The notes beneath the pieces are model-generated. The model made no database searches. It had not been told where the DNA came from and saw nothing but the letters and a program-made list of their open reading frames with translations. This document shows positions 32,188 to 39,492 of a stretch of DNA of 64,000 nt, in pieces. A program made the translations under genes and the position numbers. The stretch comes from Elusimicrobiota bacterium. GTDB taxonomy: Bacteria > Elusimicrobiota > Elusimicrobia > UBA1565 > UBA9628. The DNA lies in contig DAIDHI010000069.1 of NCBI GenBank assembly GCA_027452025.1, forward strand, positions 48,267 to 112,266, written 5' to 3'. Numbering within the stretch: position 1 is the first letter of the stretch; every line of letters begins with the position of its first letter.

Positions 32188-33002
32188 GCGCGCTTCAGGA
32201 GTGGCTCAACCTCGTGCTGCGGTGGATGCACGTCATCGCCGGCATCATGTGGATCGGCTCGACCTACCTCTTCAACTGGATCGAGCGCACCTTCACGCCG
32301 CCGGAGGACGCCGCCTCCAAGCCCAACATCTCGGGCGAGCTGTGGATGGTCCACGGCGGGGGCTTCTACCTCGTCGAGAAGCAGAAGTGGCCCGAGATCA
32401 TGCCGCGCACGCTCCATTGGTTCAAGTGGGAATCGATGATGACCTGGATCAGCGGCTTTCTGCTGCTGGTCGTCGTCTACTGGGCGGGCGCCCCGCTTCT
32501 GCCCTACGGCTCGCCGCTCTCGCGCCTGCAGGGCGTCGGGATCTCGGCCGGCGTCCTCGTCGGCGGCGTGCTCGTCTACAATCTGCTGTGGAACTATTCC
32601 CCGCTGCGAAACCGCGAGCGCCTCGGCATCGCCGTCAGCTGGGTCCTGATCGTCGCCCTCGCGTGGGAGCTCACGAGGCTGCTGACCGACCGCGCCGCCT
32701 ACCTCCACATCGGCGCGATGTTCGGCACGATCATGGTCGCCAACGTCTGGATGATCATCCTGCCCAACCAGCGCAAGATGATGGCGATCACCGAAGCCGG
32801 CGGCAAGCCCGATCCGGAGCTCGGACAGCGCGCCGCCCGGTGCTCGCGCCACAACACCTACATGTCGGTGCCGCTGATCTTCTGCATGATCAGCAACCAT
32901 TTCCCGGGCGTGACCTTCGGGCGCGGGTACAACTGGCTCATCCTGGGCGGCCTGATCCTGGCCGGCTGGGCCGCCGCGAAGGTCATTCGAGACGTCCTGT
33001 AG
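32184..33002 (+). CDS. PuuD-type membrane urate oxidase (urate hydroxylase), without C-terminal cytochrome c domain
   Basis: RWMHVIAGIMWIGSTYLFNWIERTFTPPEDAASKPNISGELWMVHGGGFYLVEKQKWPEIMPRTLHWFKWESMMTWISGFLLL; GRGYNWLILGGL; multiple TMs. Confidence 0.9.
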   Translation: MSALQEWLNLVLRWMHVIAGIMWIGSTYLFNWIERTFTPPEDAASKPNISGELWMVHGGGFYLVEKQKWPEIMPRTLHWFKWESMMTWISGFLLLVVVYWAGAPLLPYGSPLSRLQGVGISAGVLVGGVLVYNLLWNYSPLRNRERLGIAVSWVLIVALAWELTRLLTDRAAYLHIGAMFGTIMVANVWMIILPNQRKMMAITEAGGKPDPELGQRAARCSRHNTYMSVPLIFCMISNHFPGVTFGRGYNWLILGGLILAGWAAAKVIRDVL

Positions 33003-33031
33003 GCGGTCTTGACGTATTAGGAACGCGAGGC

Positions 33032-33037
33032 TACACT
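33032..33037 (+). promoter_or_regulatory. Predicted -10 (TACACT) with TTGACG 17 bp upstream, 8 nt before GTG 33046
   Basis: TTGACG(33009-33014)-N17-TACACT-N8-GTG. Confidence 0.7.
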
Positions 33038-33045
33038 CCCCTCGC

Positions 33046-34536
33046 GTGCGCCGCCTGACCCCTCTCGCCGCCGCCCTCGCGGTTATTGCCGTTTTCTCCG
33101 GCCGCGCCGCCGCCGTGCCCTCCTTCAACGACCTGGAGCCCGGCGTCCGGATATCCTCGGCCGTCCCCGGCGCCGTCGTCGGCTCGGCGTCCTCGCCTCG
33201 AATCTACTATATCCGCGGCAGCAGCCTGGTCTATTCCGCCTCAAGCTCCGACGGCGGCCTGACGTTCACCGAGGACGCGGGCATCAGGCTCTCCAGCACC
33301 ACCGAGCCGCTTCTCGACATCGCCATCAGCTCGATCACCGGCCTGTCGGTCCTGCCTCTGAGCGGAAGCGGCTACCGGATGGTCTATTCCGTCATCGGCT
33401 CGACCGGGGATTTCCGCATCTACAGCGCCACCTCGGCCGACGGCATCAACTGGGCCAACGACACCGGCACCCGCATCGACGGCGGGACCTCGTTCGTCGG
33501 CTCCCCCAGCCTCGTCGACCTCGGCAGCGGCGACTGGAGGCTCTATTACACCCATAACGTGCAGGGAGGCGCGAGCTTCGCGGGCAACGAGATCGCCACG
33601 GCGCTGTCGACCAACTACGGCCGGGACTTCTCCTCGACGGAGACCGTCGTGGCGCAGACGGCCCAGCAGGTGGCCGGCGTGCGGCGCACCGACGACCGCG
33701 TGCGCCTCTACTACACCGTGGCCCCCTCGGTGGGCGTGGCCACGACGACGGCCATCGCCAGCGCCCTGTCGGCCGACGTCAACGGACTGATCTTCTCGCT
33801 CGAATCCGGCCTGCGCTTTTCGACGAGCACCGGGCTGGGCTCGATCTCCGATCCCGTGGTCGTCAAGACCACGGATACCTTCCGCTGGCGCCTCTACTAC
33901 GATTTCAAGCCCTTCCAAGTCGGCCTGACCACGGCCGACGTCTTCTCCGCCGTCACCGACGAGCCTGATCCGCAGGCGATCTCTCCCTCGCATATCATCT
34001 ACGCGCAAGGCCCCGGAGTCTTCACGATCTCCGGCGAGGTCCTCGGCTCGGCCGCCCAGCCGGTGACGGCCGAGCTTCAGATGGCGGGGCAGCCCTCCAT
34101 CCCGGCCACGAGCGTGAGCGTCGTCAGCGATCAGGAAGTCCAATGCAGCTTCAACACCCTCAGCGCCGCCCTGGGCTACTGGAACCTGGTCGTGACGGGC
34201 GCCGACGGGCAATCCACCACGCTGCCCAACGCCGTGTGGCAGGACTTCGCCAGCGGCACGGTCTCCATGATCGACAACCTGCTTCGCCCTCGGGACGGCA
34301 CGAAGACGACCATCGCGGTGACCGTCTATGCCGCCGGCACGGCGCGCGTGCGCGTCTACACGCTCGACGGCCACTTGGTCAACACCCTCTATGACGGCCC
34401 GATCGCCCAAGGAACAACGAACTTCACCTGGGACGGGCGCACCGCTCAAGGCAACCTCGTGGCCAGCGGCGTCTATCTCGTCGAGGCGCGCGGTCCCAAG
34501 CTCGAAGCCGTCAATAAGGTGGTCGTCATCAAGTGA
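33046..34536 (+). CDS. Secreted beta-propeller-like protein with C-terminal FlgD-like/T9SS-type-A-like sorting domain
   Basis: GTG start, signal peptide, Asp-box-like repeats, C-term ARVRVYTLDGHLVNTLYDG...FTWDGRTAQGNLVASGVYLVEARGPKLEAVNKVVVIK. Confidence 0.75.
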   Translation: MRRLTPLAAALAVIAVFSGRAAAVPSFNDLEPGVRISSAVPGAVVGSASSPRIYYIRGSSLVYSASSSDGGLTFTEDAGIRLSSTTEPLLDIAISSITGLSVLPLSGSGYRMVYSVIGSTGDFRIYSATSADGINWANDTGTRIDGGTSFVGSPSLVDLGSGDWRLYYTHNVQGGASFAGNEIATALSTNYGRDFSSTETVVAQTAQQVAGVRRTDDRVRLYYTVAPSVGVATTTAIASALSADVNGLIFSLESGLRFSTSTGLGSISDPVVVKTTDTFRWRLYYDFKPFQVGLTTADVFSAVTDEPDPQAISPSHIIYAQGPGVFTISGEVLGSAAQPVTAELQMAGQPSIPATSVSVVSDQEVQCSFNTLSAALGYWNLVVTGADGQSTTLPNAVWQDFASGTVSMIDNLLRPRDGTKTTIAVTVYAAGTARVRVYTLDGHLVNTLYDGPIAQGTTNFTWDGRTAQGNLVASGVYLVEARGPKLEAVNKVVVIK

Positions 34537-35456
34537 GGCGCGCGCTCTGGGCGGCCCTCTGCCTGGCCCTGCCGGCCGCGGCCTTCGGAGAGGCGGGGCT
34601 GACCGGAGGCACCACGCTCACGCGCCCGACCAGCGCGCGCGCGATCGCGATGGGGGAGGCCTTCACGGGCGTCGCCGGCGGCATCGACTCCCTGGGCTAC
34701 AATCCGGCCGGCTTGATCGGCGAAAAACGGGCCCGCCTGTCGACTTTCTACACCCAGGGCATCGCCCAGGACCACTTCAGCTTCGCCGGCTACGCCCATC
34801 CCGTGCCCTTCGGCGTGGTCTCCGTCAGCGGCCTCTATTACAACGCCGGCGGCGTCAACCTCAACCTCAACGGCAACAACCAGACCGTGATCGCCGAGGA
34901 GGACTTCGCCGGGATGGTCTCGGCGGCCGTCCCGGGGCCCGACGGGCTGTCCTTCGGAGGCACGGCCAAGTACTACCACTTCAATCTGGCCCAGCAGGCG
35001 ACGGCGACCGGCTTTGCCGGCGACCTCGGCGCCCTGTGGCAAAGCCCCATCTCCGGCCTGACGCTCGGAGCGTCTCTCTCGCAGCTCGGTCCGGACGTCA
35101 AGTTCGAGCAGGCCGGCGATCCTCTGCCGCAGACGGCGCGCGCCGGGGCCGGCTACCGGCTCGACCTGCGGCCCGCCGCCGACGCCCCCATCGCCTTCAG
35201 CTACATCCTGCTGACCGCCGACGCCGTGCGCGTCAAGGATATGCCCGCCGCCGCCGCCGGAGGCATCGAGCTGGCGGCCCGGGTCTTCAAGACCGGGCAG
35301 ATCGCGCTGCGGATGGGCTACGTGGTCAACAGCGACATCAACTCCTTCAGCACGGGCGTGGGGCTGCGGGAAGGCCGCTTCGTCGTCGACTACGCGCTCG
35401 GCGTCTCGCGGGTCTTCGACAACACCCAGAACGTCACCCTCGGCATACTTTTCTGA
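34533..35456 (+). CDS. PorV/PorQ-family outer-membrane protein
   Basis: TRPTSARAIAMGEAFTGVAGGIDSLGYNPAGLIGEKRARLSTFYTQGIAQDHFSFAGYAHP is PorV-like; C-term aromatic. Confidence 0.82.
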   Translation: MRRALWAALCLALPAAAFGEAGLTGGTTLTRPTSARAIAMGEAFTGVAGGIDSLGYNPAGLIGEKRARLSTFYTQGIAQDHFSFAGYAHPVPFGVVSVSGLYYNAGGVNLNLNGNNQTVIAEEDFAGMVSAAVPGPDGLSFGGTAKYYHFNLAQQATATGFAGDLGALWQSPISGLTLGASLSQLGPDVKFEQAGDPLPQTARAGAGYRLDLRPAADAPIAFSYILLTADAVRVKDMPAAAAGGIELAARVFKTGQIALRMGYVVNSDINSFSTGVGLREGRFVVDYALGVSRVFDNTQNVTLGILF

Positions 35457-35493
35457 TATGGACCGGCGGCGAGCAAGACACTAGACTCGCCGC

Positions 35494-36610
35494 ATGTCCG
35501 CCGTTTTCGCCCTTCTGGCGCTGCTGGCGTCCTCCCCGCGCGCCCAGGTCGACCCGACCCCGCGCCGCCTGCTTCAGCTCGGCTACGAGCAGCCCTTCGT
35601 CGGCCCGGCGCCGAGCGGCGCCTATGTCTTCTACTACGCCAACCAGCCGAATTTCATCAAGAAGGACGTCAGTTTGCGCGTGGCGCTGGCGCCCACCTAC
35701 GTCGACAGCGAACTCGGCTTTCGCAACGCGCTGGGCCCGCACGTCGACCTGGGGCTGGGACTCGCCGGCGGGGGCTTCGCCGACAACTACTACGAGGTCC
35801 ATCAAGGGCACTACTTCCCGGAGCAGTCCTTCGACGGCTACGGCGGCGCGGCCTCGGTCAGCGTCTATCCGCTGTTCAATCCGGGACAACGCATCCCGCT
35901 CAACGGCGTCTACCGGCTCACCGTCCACGGCGCGACGTACGCCGGGACGTCGCAAACGGCCGGGAACTTCGTCTTGCCGCCCGATCATATGGAGGCCGCG
36001 ATGCGGGCGGGGCTGCGCCTGGGGGGCAAGCCGCCGCGCCTGCGCCCGATGCAGGCGGCCGAGCTTTCGGCGTGGTACGAGGGCATCCTGCGAGACAATT
36101 ACGGGCCCTACGGCTACGCGGCGACCGCCTGCTCAGCCGTCAGCCCAACTACTACTGGGCCCGCTCGCTGATCAACTTCATGCAGGGCGAGAAGCGCTAC
36201 CTCGAGGCCACGCTCCAAGCCGGCGGCAGCGCCGACGCCGACCGCCTGTCCGGCTATCATCTGGGCGGCACGCTGCCCTTTTCGGGGGAATTTCCGCTGG
36301 AGCTTCCCGGCTACTACAATGGAGAGCTGGCGGCCAAGCGCTACGCGGTCTTCGGCGCGGCCTACGGCGTCCCCGTGGTGGCCCAGGACCTGGTCTGGTC
36401 CAGGCTTTTTTTCAACGCCGCCAACGTCACCTTCCTGCCCGGCGAGGGCCAGCCCGGGCCCTGGAACACGGGCGCCGCGGAAGCGACTCGATCACGCTGC
36501 TCACCCAGCTCGACTTGCGCGCGCTGGAAGAGCAGGCCGGCTACAAGCCGCGGAGCTTCATCCCCGGGCGGGCCACGGACTTGCAGTGGCTGGGAGAGCT
36601 GTTCCGCTAG
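35494..36610 (+). pseudogene. Outer-membrane beta-barrel-like exported protein interrupted by two apparent frameshifts
   Basis: Segment 1 frame of 35494..36171 to ...YGPYGYA; segment 2 GDRLLSRQPNYYWARSLINFMQGEKRYLEATLQ...PGPWNTG; segment 3 GSDSITLLTQLDLRALEEQAGYKPRSFIPGRATDLQWLGELFR; three different frames in succession. Confidence 0.7.
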
Positions 36611-36616
36611 CGCGGC

Positions 36617-36805
36617 TCAGCTCATCAAAGGGATGCCCAACGCCTTGCAGATCTTGCGGGCGGCGAAGTCCTCCATCTCGGGGTGCCGCGTGATCGGCAC
36701 TTCCTTCTGATTGACGGGATTCTGATAGACGGAATACTTGCCCCCCTCGCGGATGAGGACGCAGCCGTTGTCGGTGAGGTGCTTGATGAGGTCTCTTCGC
36801 TTCAT
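36617..36805 (-). CDS. HicA-family (YcfA-like) small protein, no HicB partner nearby
   Basis: MKRRDLIKHLTDNGCVLIREGGKYSVYQNPVNQKEVPITRHPEMEDFAARKICKALGIPLMS. Confidence 0.75.
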   Translation of the reverse strand: MKRRDLIKHLTDNGCVLIREGGKYSVYQNPVNQKEVPITRHPEMEDFAARKICKALGIPLMS

Positions 36806-36813
36806 AAGTTCTC

Positions 36814-38166
36814 CTATGATCGGCTCTTGGCCCGGCGCCCCTCGAGAATCTTGAGGAAGGAGCGCGTCTCCAACTCCTCGCGCGACAGCCCCGCCGCCCG
36901 CGCCTCGTCCTCGGTAATCGCGCCGCAGCTCTCGCCGCGCAAAAAATAGTTGAGCAGGCCCTGGCCGGTGGCGGCGTCGTCGAAGACGTCGCCGACCAGC
37001 GTCGCCTGCGCCGCTCTCTCGATGAAGTTGCGCAGCCGGACGGAGGCCGCCTGCAGCCCGTCGAGGAAGAACGAGTAGACCGCGGCGTAGCGCGTGGGCA
37101 GCTGCGCCGGGTGCAGGTCCCAGCCCTGGTAATAGCCGTGGGTGAGCGAATGCTGGACGTGGTCGAAGTGCAGCTTCCAGGCCCGCTGCACGGCGACGAC
37201 GTTCTCGTGGACCTGCTCGCTCGTCAGACTGCCGCCGGGAGCGGCCCGGTGCGGGCCCACGGGCATGACGTTGGTGGCGCCGTCGCAAATCGTCACGCCG
37301 GTGCCGGCCAAGGACACCTGCATGAAGTGCTTGGCGAAGTCGCAGACCGGATGGTCCATGCGCTGCTGGGACGCCGTGACGTTGCAGCAGGCCGTGTAGT
37401 CGTAGGTGCCGAAGTGAGCGCCGCGGCAGCGCCCGTCGCAGGCGCGGGCAAGCTCCAGCACCGCCGCGCGGCCGTCCGGCGTCAGGATCGACTGGGTGGT
37501 CTCGATCATGAGCTCGATGGGGATCGCGCGGCGCGCAAGCCGCAGGCGCTTTTCGAGAACGTCGAGCAGCCGCGCCACGGCGGCGGCGTGGCGGGCGTTG
37601 GCGAGCTTGGGAACGGTGACGGCGAAGTTGGCGGGAAGCGTCTTGCCCTTGGTCACGAGGGACGTGACGAAGAGGTCCAGGGTCCGGGCGCTGCGCGCGT
37701 GGAGCTCGCTGGAGAAAGGCTTGAGGCGGATGCCGAGAAACGGCGGCAAGGCGCGGTGGCGCAGGCCCTTGACCACCTCCTCGGCCGCGGCGACGGCGTG
37801 GTGGTCCTCCTCCTCGTCGGGCCGGTTGCCGTAGCCGTCCTCGAAGTCGATGCGGAAGTCCTCCACCGGCTCGCGCTTGAGCTTCTCGACGACGCGCTCG
37901 TAGACGGGGCGAGCCAGGCGCTCGGGCAGGCCGAGGGCCTGCGCGAAGACGCCCGGCTCCGGCGCGTATTGGTGGAGAGCGCGCAGGGCCAGCGTCCCGA
38001 GCTTGGCCGTGGTGTCCGACTTGAAGAGATGGGCCCCGCCGTAGACGGTGTGCACGGGCTGGCGCCGCGAGGAGTCGCCGGGGTAGAGCCTGGCCGTCGC
38101 GGCGTTGGCCTTGAGGAGGTCTCGGAAAATCGGGCTCGTCGTCTTGGGGCTGAGCGTGGTCTTCAA
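36814..38166 (-). CDS. HpcH/HpaI aldolase / CitE-like (DUF6986-like) lyase family
   Basis: DFRIDFEDGYGNRPDEEEDHHA; IPIELMIETTQSIL; GAHFGTYDYTACCNVTASQQRMDHP; TTG start. Confidence 0.7.
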   Translation of the reverse strand: MKTTLSPKTTSPIFRDLLKANAATARLYPGDSSRRQPVHTVYGGAHLFKSDTTAKLGTLALRALHQYAPEPGVFAQALGLPERLARPVYERVVEKLKREPVEDFRIDFEDGYGNRPDEEEDHHAVAAAEEVVKGLRHRALPPFLGIRLKPFSSELHARSARTLDLFVTSLVTKGKTLPANFAVTVPKLANARHAAAVARLLDVLEKRLRLARRAIPIELMIETTQSILTPDGRAAVLELARACDGRCRGAHFGTYDYTACCNVTASQQRMDHPVCDFAKHFMQVSLAGTGVTICDGATNVMPVGPHRAAPGGSLTSEQVHENVVAVQRAWKLHFDHVQHSLTHGYYQGWDLHPAQLPTRYAAVYSFFLDGLQAASVRLRNFIERAAQATLVGDVFDDAATGQGLLNYFLRGESCGAITEDEARAAGLSREELETRSFLKILEGRRAKSRS

Positions 38167-38170
38167 GTCG

Positions 38171-39031
38171 TCACCTTCCTTCCAGGAATTGCCGCAGGAG
38201 GTTCTTGGAGACCTCCAGGCGATAATGGCGCGTCGAGCGGATGTCGTCGATGGGCGAGATGTCTTTCTCGAGGAGGCGGCAAGCCTCGGCGATGGAATCG
38301 GCGTCCAGGCGCTTGCCGGCGAGGAAGCGCTCGGCCGCCGAGAGCCGCCGCACGGTGGGCGCCACGCTGCCCAGCGCGAAGCGCAGCTCGGCGACGGTCC
38401 CCTTCTTGTCCAGCCACAGCAGGCCCGCCGCCACGGTCTTGGAAATCGCCTGCGCGGCGCGCGTGCCGACCTTGCGGAAAAGCTGCCGCGAGGGCTTCGG
38501 CCTCAAAAAGGGCAGCTCGAGCGACTCGATGAGCTCGCCGGGGCAAAGCGTGGTCTTCTTGACGCCGGCGAAGATCTCGGAGAAGGCGATGAGGCGGCGC
38601 CCGCTGGCCGAAACGGCCTGGATGAGGGGCTCGTAGACGGCGAGCGCCGGGAAGGTGTCGCCGGCCGGCGAGGCGTTGGCGATGTTGCCCCCGATCGTGC
38701 CCCGGTTCTGGATCTGAACCGCGCCGATCGTGGCGCAGGCGGCGACGAGCAGGGGGAACTCCCGGCGCACGACGGCGCTTTCCTGCAGCGCGGCGTGCGT
38801 GGCCAAGGCGCCGACGACGACGCTCTCGCGCCCGGAGCGGATGGCCGCCCAGGAGCGCAGCCGGGAAAGATCCACGACGGTGCGGCCGCCCAAAAGCCCC
38901 GCGTTCCAGGAGACCATGAGGTCGGTGCCGCCGGCCAACGGCAGGGCGCGCGGCTCGCGGCGCAGGGCGTCGAGGGCCTGCCGGGGCGTGGCCGGCCGAA
39001 GCACGGTCGTCGCGCCCGGATCGCCCCTCAT
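38171..39031 (-). CDS. Xanthine dehydrogenase family FAD-binding subunit
   Basis: ALPLAGGTDLMVSWNAG; GAVQIQNRGTIGGNIANASPAGD. Confidence 0.93.
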   Translation of the reverse strand: MRGDPGATTVLRPATPRQALDALRREPRALPLAGGTDLMVSWNAGLLGGRTVVDLSRLRSWAAIRSGRESVVVGALATHAALQESAVVRREFPLLVAACATIGAVQIQNRGTIGGNIANASPAGDTFPALAVYEPLIQAVSASGRRLIAFSEIFAGVKKTTLCPGELIESLELPFLRPKPSRQLFRKVGTRAAQAISKTVAAGLLWLDKKGTVAELRFALGSVAPTVRRLSAAERFLAGKRLDADSIAEACRLLEKDISPIDDIRSTRHYRLEVSKNLLRQFLEGR

Positions 39032-39492
39032 CGCTTGCCCTCGGCGCGCGCGGCCTCGGCCACGGCCTCGACGATGTGGCGGTAGCCCGTGCAGCGGCAC
39101 AGATTGCCGGCCAGAGCCTGCCGAATCGAGGCGTCGTCGCTCTTGCCGCCGCGGCGCAGATGCGCCTGGGCGGTCATGAGCATGCCCGGAGTGCAGATGC
39201 CGCACTGCGCCCCGCCCCGCTCGAGAAAGCAGCGCTGCAGGACGCCGAGCTTTTCCGGCGAGCCCAGGCCTTCCACGGTCTCCACCGTCCGGCCCTCCAC
39301 CTGGCAAACGGGCACGAGGCAGCTGTTGACCGGCTCGCCGTCGAGCAGCACCGTGCAGGCCCCGCACTCGCCCTCGCCGCAGCCCTCCTTGGTCCCGGTC
39401 AGGCGCAGGTGCTCGCGCAGGACGTCGATGAGGCGGGTGAAGGGCGCGCCCTTGAAGACGCGCTTTTTGCCGTTGACCTTAAAAGCGATCAT
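39028..39492 (-). CDS. Xanthine dehydrogenase family 2Fe-2S subunit
   Basis: GCGEGECGACTVLLDGEPVNSCLVP; QCGICTPGMLMTAQAHL; NLCRCTGYRHIVEAV. Confidence 0.97.
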   Translation of the reverse strand: MIAFKVNGKKRVFKGAPFTRLIDVLREHLRLTGTKEGCGEGECGACTVLLDGEPVNSCLVPVCQVEGRTVETVEGLGSPEKLGVLQRCFLERGGAQCGICTPGMLMTAQAHLRRGGKSDDASIRQALAGNLCRCTGYRHIVEAVAEAARAEGKR

